NCBI GenBank assembly: GCA_025351455.1
Contig: JANXVW010000084.1
Location: 1-49,253, forward strand
Source of the DNA: Betaproteobacteria bacterium
Lineage (GTDB): Bacteria > Pseudomonadota > Gammaproteobacteria > Burkholderiales > JACQAP01
DNA: 49,253 bases
Direction of reading: 5' to 3'
The notes under the pieces are model-generated. The model had not been told where the DNA came from and made no database searches. It worked only from the letters and a program-made list of their open reading frames with translations. Made by a program: the position numbers and the translations under genes. Shown piece by piece: positions 18,431 through 27,096 of this stretch. Within the stretch, counting starts at the first letter, position 1, and each line of letters begins with the position of its first letter.

Positions 18431-19725
18431 CGGGATTTCTCCACGCCGCACCAGCGCGCCATGAACAAGGCCAGCACCTGCGCCACCCGCAAGGTGCTTT
18501 CGATCGACACGGATTCGTCGATGCCATGGATGTTCTGCGCTTCCGGGCCATAGCAGGTGGCGGGAATGCTGCCGTACAGGTTGAAAGAGCGGGCGTCGGT
18601 GGTCGCCGAACTGGCGAACCATTCGGCTTCGCTGTGCATGACCTGCGCGTGGGCCGCCGAGAGAGTGGTCAACAACGACTCCGTGCCTTCGAGCACGAAA
18701 CCTTCCGCCTGGAATCCGGCATAACGCACGCGGTGCGTGATGCCGGCGAGGGCGGGATCGCGCTTCAGGGTTTCGCCAAGGCACGTTTCTATTGCGGCAC
18801 GCGCACGCGCGGCGGAAACGCCGGGATAGAAGCCGCAGCGCAGGCCCATGACGCAACGCGTGGGCACCGATGAAGCCCACTCGCCGCCGTCGATCGTGCC
18901 TAGATTGAACCGGATCGGATGATCGAGGTGGGCGAAGGCGGGATGCCGATTGCCCGGCTCGTTCCATTGTGATTCCAGCGTCTGCAGTCCGTGCCACAGT
19001 GCGAACGCCGCTTCGATTGCGTTGATGCCTTGCGCCGCGTTGAGCACATGGGCGGGCTTGCCGAACACTTCCACCGACAGCCACATCACGCCCACCTGGG
19101 CTTTCAGGATGCTGTGTCCGAACGGCTCTGGAATGATCGCCGCGTCCGCCTTGTAGCCGCGGTGCAGGCAGGCCAGTGCGCCGTTTCCAGTGCATTCCTC
19201 TTCGACGACGGACTGCATGATTACCGGTGCGCGGGGCTGCAATCCCAGCGATTGCAATGCGCGAAATGCCGTCACGTAAGCGGCGATGCCGGCCTTCATG
19301 TCGCCGCTGCCGCGGCCGTACAACCGGCCGTCGCGCACGACCGGATCGAACGGCGGGCGCGACCACAGTTCCTCCGCGCCGATTGGCACGACGTCGATAT
19401 GGCCGTTCAGGATCAGGGATTTTCCCGCGGGTTTCGCCGGACGATGGATGCCGACGACGTTGTCGTGCCGTTCCCACTGTCCGACCGAAGGCGAATAGCC
19501 GGGCAGATCCTTCAGGTCGGCATCGCGCACTTCGAAGCGCTCGGTCGCCAGGCCCATGCCGCGGAAAAGTCCTTCGAGGAAAGCCTGCGCGCCCGCCTCA
19601 TCTCCGTTTAGCGATGGAAAACGCACCAGCGTCATGGCCAGGTCGACCATGTCGCGCTGCAGGTTTTCGACTGCGGCGAGGATGTCGGATTCGAGGGCGG
19701 GATCGCAGGATTCGGGAGCGTTCAC
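18427..19725 (-). CDS. M20 family peptidase/deacylase (ArgE/DapE-like)
   Basis: A 432-residue metallo-amidohydrolase. Metal ligands and catalytic Asp are in LILNGHIDVVP and GRGSGDMKAG; the catalytic Glu-Glu is in VVEEECTGNGAL. It removes an acyl or amino-acyl group (acetylornithine deacetylase/succinyl-diaminopimelate desuccinylase class) in the cytoplasm. It is not next to arginine or lysine biosynthesis genes, so the assignment stays at family level. The start is a GTG with no clear ribosome site. It is divergent from the HTH/nucleotidyltransferase pair and overlaps the NlpC/P60 gene by 4 nt. Confidence 0.9.
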   Translation of the reverse strand: MNAPESCDPALESDILAAVENLQRDMVDLAMTLVRFPSLNGDEAGAQAFLEGLFRGMGLATERFEVRDADLKDLPGYSPSVGQWERHDNVVGIHRPAKPAGKSLILNGHIDVVPIGAEELWSRPPFDPVVRDGRLYGRGSGDMKAGIAAYVTAFRALQSLGLQPRAPVIMQSVVEEECTGNGALACLHRGYKADAAIIPEPFGHSILKAQVGVMWLSVEVFGKPAHVLNAAQGINAIEAAFALWHGLQTLESQWNEPGNRHPAFAHLDHPIRFNLGTIDGGEWASSVPTRCVMGLRCGFYPGVSAARARAAIETCLGETLKRDPALAGITHRVRYAGFQAEGFVLEGTESLLTTLSAAHAQVMHSEAEWFASSATTDARSFNLYGSIPATCYGPEAQNIHGIDESVSIESTLRVAQVLALFMARWCGVEKSR

Positions 19726-19903
19726 GTTGCTGACTTATCGAATAAGAAGCAAGTCGAAAGGATAGCAGAAGGGCGACCTCGGAATTCTCGCCATAGGGCG
19801 ACCCAACAGAGGCCGATGAGAAAACGAACGGCGCGTGCCTTTCATCTCGCACCTCTCTATTTCTCCTGGTCGGCGGCCACTGCATTTTGAGGTCGAAGCG
19901 GTG

Positions 19904-19934
19904 TATTGACTTTAAAGTCAATAAGCGGTATTTT
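19904..19934 (+). promoter_or_regulatory. sigma-70 promoter with overlapping 20-bp palindromic operator
   Basis: TATTGACTTTAAAGTCAATA (19904-19923) is a perfect palindrome. It contains a -35 element TTGACT (19906-19911); 17 nt downstream is TATTTT (19929-19934), a good -10. The expected transcript starts near 19941, 14 nt before the HTH gene. The placement strongly suggests repression by the HTH protein encoded directly downstream. Confidence 0.85.
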
Positions 19935-19954
19935 TTATTGGCGCGAAAATCGAT

Positions 19955-20500
19955 ATGAAAACCGACTTGCCTGTTTTGCTTAAATCAATGGAAGCCGCAG
20001 CAGCCGCCCGCAACTGGTCGGATGGCGAGTGGGCGGCCAGGGCGGGTGTGCGTCCTGAAACCTTGAGCAGGTTGCGCAATCGCAGCGACTGCGTCCTGTC
20101 GACACTGGAAGCGCTCGCACATACGGTGGGGTTGAGGCTGTTCGTTGGCCCGAATCCTGGCGCAAAGGCGTCTGCCTCAAAGTCTGGTGCGGCAGAACTT
20201 CCTCGCATGCCTGCGAGTTATGGACGAGAGGAGGAACAGAAACTTCTCGACTTGTGTTCGGAGCCCGAAGCGGATCTCGGCCGCTGGCGCTCCGCCGGTC
20301 CGTCCTTCTTCATGGGCGGGCTAGCCGTCATGCTGGCAAGCGCGCGCGGATACGATCGGGCCCGCTATCTCGAACTGGCCGAGTTGCTTCACGCAGGAAT
20401 CACCACGCCGGAGGTGTTCTCCGCATGGCTCGCGCAGTCACCCGTGCGTCCGTCGCGTTTCCTGCCGATGCTGGAGAAGTGGCGTGCCAAAGCTGCCTAA
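19955..20500 (+). CDS. HTH-domain regulator, likely antitoxin of a nucleotidyltransferase module
   Basis: A 181-residue protein. The N-terminus (about 1-70) has a helix-turn-helix: SDGEWAARAGVRPETLSRLR followed by STLEALAHTVGLRLFVG, the pattern of Xre-type domains. The C-terminal half (LLDLCSEPEADLGRWRSAGP onward, SWFMGGLAVMLAS-like) is alpha-helical and occurs, to my knowledge, in proteins paired with DUF6036 nucleotidyltransferases. Its 3' end overlaps the nucleotidyltransferase gene by 17 nt. A perfect 20-bp palindrome overlaps its promoter, consistent with autoregulation. The antitoxin role is inferred from arrangement. Confidence 0.8.
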   Translation: MKTDLPVLLKSMEAAAAARNWSDGEWAARAGVRPETLSRLRNRSDCVLSTLEALAHTVGLRLFVGPNPGAKASASKSGAAELPRMPASYGREEEQKLLDLCSEPEADLGRWRSAGPSFFMGGLAVMLASARGYDRARYLELAELLHAGITTPEVFSAWLAQSPVRPSRFLPMLEKWRAKAA

Positions 20501-21086
20501 TCCAGCGGTCGGAACGCACTTCCTCGAAGCGTTCAAGACGATGGTGGGCCGCATCGAGGAATCTGTCAGCGCATCCGGAAACAAGAAGCTGGAGTTACCG
20601 GTGCTGATGTATGTTGCTGGCGGCGTTGCTTCGCATTTCTACACGGCAGCGCGAAGGACCGATGATGTCGATGCGACGTTCTCCCACCGGATGCTGTTAC
20701 CGGAGAATCTTGAAATCTCCTATCGCGATACAGACGGCAAGGCCCGCCTGCTTTATTTCGACCGCCAGTACAACGATGCCTTCGGGCTTTTGCATGAGGA
20801 TGCGTACAAAGACTCGATGCTGTTGAAACTTGGCGGCATCGATCCCAAAGTCGTCGAAGTCAGGCTGCTGTCGCCTGTTGATCTCGCCGTTTCCCAGCTT
20901 GCCCGGTTTGCCGAACACGACCAGGAGGACATCAAGGCGCTCGCCGCGGAAGGGTTGTTGAACTCGAAGGATCTGAAAAAGCGCGCCGAGGAAGCGCTAA
21001 AGCATTACATGGGCAATCCCGGTCCGATAAAAGCATCGATCACGCTGGCCTGCAAGATGATCGGCAGGAGTCAGCTTCGACAATGA
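20484..21086 (+). CDS. DUF6036/AbiEii-like nucleotidyltransferase, putative toxin
   Basis: A 200-residue nucleotidyltransferase-fold protein. The GG motif in YVAGGVASHFYTAARRT is followed by DDVDATF, giving the DXD metal-binding pair of the family. Downstream, LRLLSPVDLAVSQLARF and the DIKALAAEGLL segment match the helical tail of DUF6036/AbiEii-type enzymes. Such enzymes act as toxins in type IV-like toxin-antitoxin or abortive infection systems by modifying tRNA or proteins; the target here is unknown. It is coupled to the HTH gene by a 17-nt overlap and faces a RelE/ParE module. Confidence 0.8.
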   Translation: MPKLPNPAVGTHFLEAFKTMVGRIEESVSASGNKKLELPVLMYVAGGVASHFYTAARRTDDVDATFSHRMLLPENLEISYRDTDGKARLLYFDRQYNDAFGLLHEDAYKDSMLLKLGGIDPKVVEVRLLSPVDLAVSQLARFAEHDQEDIKALAAEGLLNSKDLKKRAEEALKHYMGNPGPIKASITLACKMIGRSQLRQ

Positions 21087-21096
21087 TCGGGCGGCG

Positions 21097-21143
21097 CCCG
21101 CTATTGGATCTTGCCGGTGCCGGAACGGGGAAGGCGTAAAAGT
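21097..21143 (-). pseudogene. fragment of an acyl-CoA ligase 3' end
   Basis: On the minus strand this encodes LPRSGTGKIQ followed by a stop, matching DALPRSGTGKIQW near the C-terminus of the acyl-CoA ligase that ends at 21931. TGGATCTTGCCGGTGCCGGA occurs identically at 21105 and 21980, in the same orientation, with weaker similarity on both sides. The two copies flank the RelE/ParE module. Confidence 0.75.
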
Positions 21144-21145
21144 CC

Positions 21146-21450
21146 TCACTGGTAATCTTCCTCGCGTTGATGCCGACCCGCGAGGATGTTCACTTTACCG
21201 TCGGGCTCAATTTCAAATAAGGCTAGGTATCCCCCCCGGAGCGAAAAGGGACAAGGAGTTCTCTGAGGAACGAATTGTCAGCCCGCGCCTTTCGGCATGA
21301 GAACAGCGAGAAACGAAGTAATTCAATTGCCCCTTTGATTGCCTCCAGGGCGTGGTCTGCCGCTGTTACGTCCTTCTCCAGCAGGAAGTCATAGAGCCGC
21401 AGCAGATCGTCTTCCGCCTCCGGCGTGAAGCGGACCTTGTAGCGATTCAC
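21146..21450 (-). pseudogene. RelE/ParE-type toxin, frameshifted in a G7 run
   Basis: The ATG at 21450 starts a RelE/ParE toxin (YKVRFTPEAEDDLLRLYDFL, then SCRKARADNSFLRELLVPFRSGG). At a run of seven G (minus strand, 21231-21237) the frame breaks and ends at 21223. Shifting frame there recovers the missing C-terminus, YLALFEIEPDGKVNILAGRH then QREEDYQ and a stop at 21146. That completed protein is a normal RelE/ParE. So this is either an inactivated toxin, a slippage-controlled gene or a sequencing error in the homopolymer. It follows the antitoxin stop by 4 nt. Confidence 0.85.
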
Positions 21451-21454
21451 TGAA

Positions 21455-21724
21455 TCAGGCCGCTCGTTGCTTCGCCTTGATTAACTTTCGCGCGAGCTTC
21501 CCGATCACGTTGTCAGCGGGGGCGTATTTTCCGGTTTTTTTCGCTCGCGCGGCGTTCGACAGACCTCGAGCAATGAAGGCTTGTCTGGATTTGCGGTACT
21601 CGATGCTCCGGGTCAGCGCATCCAGTACGAAACCGGAGAGAGTTTCACCCTGTTCAAGAACCTCTTCGGCTTGCTTGCGAAGCTCAGGAGACACGCGAAG
21701 CGATCGGATGAAGGTGGTTTTCAT
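21455..21724 (-). CDS. ribbon-helix-helix-type antitoxin (YlcI/YnfO-like)
   Basis: Started at the ATG at 21724, an 89-residue basic protein. The N-terminal TFIRSLRVSPELRKQAEEVL and GETLSGFVLDALTRSIEYR pattern matches a small ribbon-helix-helix DNA-binding domain (beta strand plus two helices). The tail (FIARGLSNAARAKKTGKYAP) would bind the toxin. It precedes the RelE/ParE gene by 4 nt, the usual antitoxin-first order. Expected to repress its own promoter and neutralise the toxin. Confidence 0.83.
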   Translation of the reverse strand: MKTTFIRSLRVSPELRKQAEEVLEQGETLSGFVLDALTRSIEYRKSRQAFIARGLSNAARAKKTGKYAPADNVIGKLARKLIKAKQRAA

Positions 21725-21930
21725 GGATGCCCCAGTCTGCATTGCAAATGCGATGCATTGTTTTTTTTGAGTCGCGCGATAGCCGCGAAACCTTGCGCTG
21801 CAATGGTATCTCGACGGCGGCCGCTTACTGTAATGCGTCGTTAGGACTTGCGAACCGCAGGTGTAAAAAGGGAATGTCACTCAAGTCATGGAACCTGTTC
21901 CTATCCGCGATCGCGAGCGTTCTCCGTCGT

Positions 21931-23601
21931 TCAAGGTTTTGCCACGCCTTCCCACTCCTTCTCCTGCAAGGTCCGCCACTGGATCTTGCCGGTGCCGGAG
22001 CGGGGGAGCGCGTCGGTGAAGTCGACGAGGCGCGGCACCTTGTAGGCTGCCATGTGCAGGCGGGACCACTCCATGATGTCCTCGGCGCTGACCTGTCCCT
22101 TGCGCTCGTCCTTCAAAACCACCACGGCCTTGACGGTTTCACCGCGGCGGGCGTCGGGCACCGAGATGATGGTGACTTCCTTGATGTCGGGATGCTTGTA
22201 GAGCGTGGCCTCGACTTCAGCAGGCCAGACCTTGTATCCGGAGGCGTTGATCATGCGCTTCAAGCGATCGGCGATGTAGTAGTAGCCGTCTTCGTCATGG
22301 CGGCCGAGATCGCCGGTGCGCATGAATTTCTTGCCGCCGATATCGATGAATACCGTTTCATTGGCATCCGGCCGTTGCCAGTAGCCGAGCATGACCTGCG
22401 GGCCGTGCACCACGATTTCGCCCTGTTCGTTCGGGCCGAGTACGGCCAGGGTCTCCGGGTCGATCACCAGCGATTCGGTATCGAAGGTCGGAAAGCCCAG
22501 GCATTGCTTGCGCGCCTTGTGCGCAGGATTCATGTGCGTCTGCGAAATGGTTTCTGTCATTCCGTAGGCTTCCATGTATTCGATTCCGCAGAGCTCGAAC
22601 AGCTTTTGCGCCACCGCCTCGGGCATTGATGCGCCGCCACCGAAAATATTGGTCAGCGACGACAGGTCGCGGCCCGCGGTCGCCGGATGGGCCAGCAGGT
22701 CCACCACCATGGTAGGCACGTTGGCCCAGTGCGTGCAGCCGTAACGTTCGATCATGTAACCCGCAGCGTCGGCGTTCCAGCGCGGCAGGATCGCAATCGT
22801 GGCACCCGCATACAACGGCGCATTCATGCTGTGCTGCATGCCGGTCACGTGGAAAAACGGCGCCGTTCCCAACGCAACGGAGTCCGCGCTGAACCCTTCC
22901 CAGACCGCCGCTCCAACGAGCGAATGCATCATGGTGCGGTGGGTATGCATGCATCCCTTGGACTTTCCGGTCGTGCCGGACGTGTAAAGGATGGAGGCGA
23001 GGTCGTCCGGTTGTGCGGCGGCCGACAGCGGCTTGTAGCCGGCGGCGAGCGCATCTGCCCAGGACACTGCGCCCGGATCGATAACGGCCTCGCGCGGCGC
23101 CCGCACGAATTCCGGGATGTCGAGCGTTGTCTGGTCGGTCAGATAGTCAGAATAGGTTGCAACGATGGCATGCTTGGCCTGCTTGCCCAGCAGCGGTTTG
23201 ATCTGCGGATACAGGTCCTGCGCGATCAGCGCGATGGACGCGCCCGCGTCATCGAAATAATGCACCAGTTCGTCGGTCACATGCATCGGGCTGACCGGCA
23301 GCACGGCGGCGTCGGCGCGCAGGATCGCGTAGTAGGCGATGATGAACTGCGGCGAATTCTGCATCTGCAGGATCACGCGATCGCCTTTGCGCACGCCGCA
23401 TCGGTTTTGCAGGAATCCCGCCATCACATCGACCTGGCGATGCAGTTCGCGATACGACAGCTTGCTGTCGTAGAAAATGACCGCGGGCTTGTCGGGATAG
23501 CGCTGGCTGGACACTTCCAGGTTGAAATGCAGCGTCGTGGACGGAACGGAGAGATGCCGCGGAAGGTGCTTGGGCCAGTGCTTGAAATGCTTCGGTTCCA
23601 T
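21931..23601 (-). CDS. AMP-dependent acyl-CoA ligase, copy 1
   Basis: A 556-residue ANL-superfamily enzyme: it adenylates a carboxylate and transfers it to CoA. The P-loop is SILYTSGTTGKSKGCMHTHR; the A5 region EAYGMTETISQTHMNP, the A7 motif RTGDLGRHDEDGYYYI and the A10 lysine in LPRSGTGKIQWR are intact. The ATG at 23601 (MEPKHFKHWP) is chosen because it aligns with the MEPDHYRFWP start of the paralogue. It begins 8 nt after that gene's stop, so both are in one operon. The two proteins are clearly tandem paralogues. They diverge from a Liv-type ABC transporter, suggesting the transporter brings in their carboxylate substrate. Confidence 0.94.
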   Translation of the reverse strand: MEPKHFKHWPKHLPRHLSVPSTTLHFNLEVSSQRYPDKPAVIFYDSKLSYRELHRQVDVMAGFLQNRCGVRKGDRVILQMQNSPQFIIAYYAILRADAAVLPVSPMHVTDELVHYFDDAGASIALIAQDLYPQIKPLLGKQAKHAIVATYSDYLTDQTTLDIPEFVRAPREAVIDPGAVSWADALAAGYKPLSAAAQPDDLASILYTSGTTGKSKGCMHTHRTMMHSLVGAAVWEGFSADSVALGTAPFFHVTGMQHSMNAPLYAGATIAILPRWNADAAGYMIERYGCTHWANVPTMVVDLLAHPATAGRDLSSLTNIFGGGASMPEAVAQKLFELCGIEYMEAYGMTETISQTHMNPAHKARKQCLGFPTFDTESLVIDPETLAVLGPNEQGEIVVHGPQVMLGYWQRPDANETVFIDIGGKKFMRTGDLGRHDEDGYYYIADRLKRMINASGYKVWPAEVEATLYKHPDIKEVTIISVPDARRGETVKAVVVLKDERKGQVSAEDIMEWSRLHMAAYKVPRLVDFTDALPRSGTGKIQWRTLQEKEWEGVAKP

Positions 23602-23609
23602 TGCTTTTT

Positions 23610-25277
23610 TCAGGTTGAAATCTTTTTGTTCTCGGCTTCCTGCAGCAAGCGCCACTGTACCTTGCCGGTGGCCGACTTCGGCAGGGCTTCCACGAACTCG
23701 ATCACACGGGGTACTTTGTAGGCGGCCATTTTATTCCGCGACCAGGCGATGATGTCGTCCGCGGCGACCTTGCCGCGGCTTGCTTCCTTGAGCACAACGA
23801 CCGCTTTCACGGTCTCGCCCCGCCGCGCATCCTGGGTGCCGATCACGCAGGCTTCGCGCACATCGGCATGATGATAGAGCATGGCTTCGACTTCAGCCGG
23901 CCAGACCTTGTAGCCGGATGCGTTGATCATGCGTTTCAACCGGTCGACGATGAAGAAGTAGCCATCCTCGTCGCGATAGCCGAGGTCGCCCGTGCGAAAA
24001 AATGATTTACCGTCGATCTCGATGAATGACGCGGCCGTGGCTTCGGGCTTCTTCCAGTAGCCGAGAAAGATTTGCGGTCCACGCGAAACGATTTCCCCCG
24101 TTTCCCGTACGCCGAGCACGGTCAGGGTGTCGGGGTTGACGACCAGCGATTCCGTCGCGCAGATCGGGATGCCCAGGCATTGTTTCTTTGCGCGTTGCGG
24201 CGGATTGATGTGTGTGGGCGCGATGGTTTCCGAGAGCCCGTATCCTTCGATGTAGGTAAGCCCGGTCAGGTCGTGCAGCCTTTGCGCAACGGCTTCGGGC
24301 ATGGCGGCGCCTCCGCCGCCGATGTGTTTCATGCTGGAAATGTCGTAACTGGCCAGGTTCGGGTTCGACAGGAAGTCGATTGCCATGGTGGCGATGTTGG
24401 TCCAGCCCTCGATCTTGTGGCGCTGAATCAGTGCGCCGGCCGTATCGCGATCCCAGCGCGTCATCAGGACAATGGTCCCGCCAAAGTAAATCGGCTGGTT
24501 CATGCTGCATTGCATGCCGGTCACGTGGAACAGCGGCATCGAGCAGAGGATGACGGAATCAGGTTGCATGTCCACCCACGCGCCGCCCGCGACCGTCGTA
24601 CTCATGACCGTGCGGTGCGTATGGATGCAGCCCTTCGGCTTGCCGGTTGTGCCGGAGGTGTAGGGCATCACGCACAAGTCGTCCGGGCCGGCCAGTTGCA
24701 CGCCAGGCCGGAGATTTTCGGCGAGCGCGTCCAGCCACTGCGTCACGCCGGGTTCGTGCAATGGAAGGCGCGGCGCGGCCACGACTTCCGGGATTTTGAG
24801 ATCGGTCGGTTCCGTCTGGTAGTCGGAGTACGCGGCGACGATGATGTGCCGCAGTCCGTCTTCCAGCAGCGGACGCACCAGGCCAAGTAATTCCTGTCCG
24901 GTGATCGTGACCGTGGCGTCGCTGTCGGAGACGTAGTGACGCAATTCCTCGGTCAGGTTCATCGGATTGACCGGCACCACCATCGCGTCGGCACGCAGGA
25001 TCGCGTAGAACGCGATCATGAACTGCGGGCTGTTCTGCATGAACAGCAGGACCCGATCGCCGCGCTTCACGCCAGCGCGCTGTTGCAGGAAACCGGCCAG
25101 CGCATCGACTTCCTGCCTGAATCGCGCATAGCTTAGCGGCGTGTCGTAATAATTCACCGCGGTTTTTTCGGGATACCGCGCGGCAGTCGCCGCGAGATTG
25201 CCGTACAGGCTGGTTTCCGGCAGGGCCATTTCATGCGGCAGGCCTGGCGGCCAGAATCGATAGTGGTCGGGTTCCAT
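23610..25277 (-). CDS. AMP-dependent acyl-CoA ligase, copy 2
   Basis: A 555-residue ANL enzyme, tandem paralogue of the downstream gene with the same organisation: P-loop CVMPYTSGTTGKPKGCIHTH, A5 EGYGLSETIAPTHINP, A7 RTGDLGYRDEDGYFFI, A10 lysine in LPKSATGKVQW. The closest family types are medium/long-chain fatty-acid or aromatic-acid CoA ligases; the substrate is not readable. It is the first gene of the minus-strand pair and starts 263 nt from the divergent livG. Retaining two intact but diverged copies suggests different substrate ranges, or a heteromeric or sequential use. Confidence 0.94.
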   Translation of the reverse strand: MEPDHYRFWPPGLPHEMALPETSLYGNLAATAARYPEKTAVNYYDTPLSYARFRQEVDALAGFLQQRAGVKRGDRVLLFMQNSPQFMIAFYAILRADAMVVPVNPMNLTEELRHYVSDSDATVTITGQELLGLVRPLLEDGLRHIIVAAYSDYQTEPTDLKIPEVVAAPRLPLHEPGVTQWLDALAENLRPGVQLAGPDDLCVMPYTSGTTGKPKGCIHTHRTVMSTTVAGGAWVDMQPDSVILCSMPLFHVTGMQCSMNQPIYFGGTIVLMTRWDRDTAGALIQRHKIEGWTNIATMAIDFLSNPNLASYDISSMKHIGGGGAAMPEAVAQRLHDLTGLTYIEGYGLSETIAPTHINPPQRAKKQCLGIPICATESLVVNPDTLTVLGVRETGEIVSRGPQIFLGYWKKPEATAASFIEIDGKSFFRTGDLGYRDEDGYFFIVDRLKRMINASGYKVWPAEVEAMLYHHADVREACVIGTQDARRGETVKAVVVLKEASRGKVAADDIIAWSRNKMAAYKVPRVIEFVEALPKSATGKVQWRLLQEAENKKIST

Positions 25278-25540
25278 CTTTGGCTAGGGGCGGTCCCGTT
25301 TTCCGGTTCTTTTTTCGTTGGTGGGCGGGCCGCAGGTGTAGCGACCGCGCCGCAGGTGAACTGTCGCGTAAAAACGAATGTTGGCGACCTCGCAGCCGAA
25401 GGTCAATGTCGATTGCGCTTCATGCGATGTTGCATTGCGCTGCAGCGTGAAGCGGGCAGTGGGAAGCTTTACCGGGCCGATCCATCTGTGCCAGTATCGG
25501 CTGCGCATTTCGGTCCCGCGCATCCCATACGGGAGGGCTG

Positions 25541-26368
25541 GTGGCAAGCACCGCAGTCGAACAGGTATCGGACGGCGTCGCGCCGCCAGCCGGCGCTCGC
25601 GACCAGCCCTTGTTGCGCGTCTCGAATCTGACCGTGCGCTTCGGTGGCATCGTCGCGCTCGACGACGTGTCCTTCGACGTCATGCCCGGCCAGATCGCAG
25701 GCGTGATCGGACCCAACGGCGCCGGCAAGACCACGCTGTTCAATTGCCTGTCCCGGCTCTATCCGTTCCAGGGCGGCAGCATCCAGTGCAACGGGCGCTC
25801 CCTGCTCGAAGTGCCGCGCCACCGTATCGCCGAACTCGGCATCGGCCGCACTTTCCAGAATCTTGCGCTGTTCCGCAGCATGAGCGTATTCGACAACATC
25901 CTGGTCGGCGCGCATAGCCGCAGCCGCGGGGGCTTTTTCGCCAACGCAGTGCGCCTGCCAGTGGTGGCGCGCGAAGAGGCGCGGGTATCCAGCCACGCGC
26001 GCGATCTTCTCGATCTGCTGGACCTGCACGAGGTTGCGCATCTTCCAGTGGCGGACCTGCCGTTCGGTACGCAGAAACGCGTGGAGCTTGGCCGCGCACT
26101 GGCCGGGCGGCCGCATTTGCTGCTGCTCGACGAACCGGCGTGCGGGCTGAACCACGAAGAAGTCGGATTGCTTTCAACCCTGATCCGGCGCATCCGCGAC
26201 CAGCTCAGCGCGACTATTTTGCTGGTGGAGCACCACATGGGCCTGGTCATGCCGCTTTCCGACAAGGTGGTGGCCCTCGATTTCGGCCGCAAGCTCGCGG
26301 AAGGCATCCCCGCGGACGTGCAACGCAATCCCGAAGTCATTCGCGCCTATCTCGGAAAGGCGAACTGA
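25541..26368 (+). CDS. livG: branched-chain-type ABC transporter ATP-binding protein LivG
   Basis: A 275-residue ATPase starting at a GTG preceded by GGGAGG. Walker A GPNGAGKTTLFNC, a Q-loop region FQNLALFRSMS, the signature segment PFGTQKRVELGRAL (LivG-type variant of LSGGQ), Walker B LLLLDEPACGLN and the H-loop VEHHM are present. It is one of the two ATPases powering a HAAT-family importer for branched amino acids, amides or small carboxylates. The next gene starts within its stop codon (TGATG). Confidence 0.95.
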   Translation: MASTAVEQVSDGVAPPAGARDQPLLRVSNLTVRFGGIVALDDVSFDVMPGQIAGVIGPNGAGKTTLFNCLSRLYPFQGGSIQCNGRSLLEVPRHRIAELGIGRTFQNLALFRSMSVFDNILVGAHSRSRGGFFANAVRLPVVAREEARVSSHARDLLDLLDLHEVAHLPVADLPFGTQKRVELGRALAGRPHLLLLDEPACGLNHEEVGLLSTLIRRIRDQLSATILLVEHHMGLVMPLSDKVVALDFGRKLAEGIPADVQRNPEVIRAYLGKAN

Positions 26369-27078
26369 TGGCATTGCTGGAAGTTGCGGACTTGTTCGCC
26401 GGTTACAGCGCGGAAAACGTATTGCGCGGCGTGAGCTTTTCCGTCGAGCGCGGCGGCATCACCGCAATTCTGGGCGCCAACGGCGCCGGCAAGACCACTC
26501 TGTTGCGCGCGATCAGCGGCCTGCTCAGACGACGCGGGTCGATCCGTTTCGATGACCAGGCGATCGAGAGAACGACCACGGAGGATATCGCGCGCCTCGG
26601 CGTTGGGCATGTGCCCGAAGGCAGAGGCACGTTTCTCGATCTCACCACCGAGGAAAACCTGCGTATCGGCGCTTACACGCGCAACGACCGGCGCGCAGTG
26701 GCGCTGGACCTGGAACGCATGTTCACGTATTTCCCGCGGCTCAAGGAGCGCCGGCGCCAGCAGGCCGGCACGCTTTCCGGTGGCGAACAGCAGATGCTGG
26801 CGGTTTCGCGCGCGTTGATGTTGCGGCCGCGTTTGCTGTTGCTCGATGAGCCCTCGTTCGGACTGGCGCCGTTGGTGGTGCAGGACATCTTTCGCATCAT
26901 GCGCGGCATCAACGCCGACGAAGGGGTCAGCGTCTTGCTGGTCGAGCAAAACGCGGCACTCGCGCTGGAATTGGCCGATCGCGCCTATGTGCTGGAGACA
27001 GGGCAGGTCGTCATCTCCGGATCCGCGGCGGATGTGCGCTCCAACGAAAGCGTGCGCCGCGCTTATCTGGGTTTCTGA
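26368..27078 (+). CDS. livF: branched-chain-type ABC transporter ATP-binding protein LivF
   Basis: A 236-residue ATPase, the partner of LivG. Walker A GANGAGKTTLLRA, signature LSGGEQQMLAVSRAL, Walker B LLLLDEPSFGLAP, H-loop LLVEQN. Its ATG shares one base with the LivG stop. LivF-type proteins lack the extra insertion of LivG, as here. The operon continues with the permeases after an 18-nt gap. Confidence 0.95.
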   Translation: MALLEVADLFAGYSAENVLRGVSFSVERGGITAILGANGAGKTTLLRAISGLLRRRGSIRFDDQAIERTTTEDIARLGVGHVPEGRGTFLDLTTEENLRIGAYTRNDRRAVALDLERMFTYFPRLKERRRQQAGTLSGGEQQMLAVSRALMLRPRLLLLDEPSFGLAPLVVQDIFRIMRGINADEGVSVLLVEQNAALALELADRAYVLETGQVVISGSAADVRSNESVRRAYLGF

Positions 27079-27096
27079 AAGGCTGACTGGAGATCC

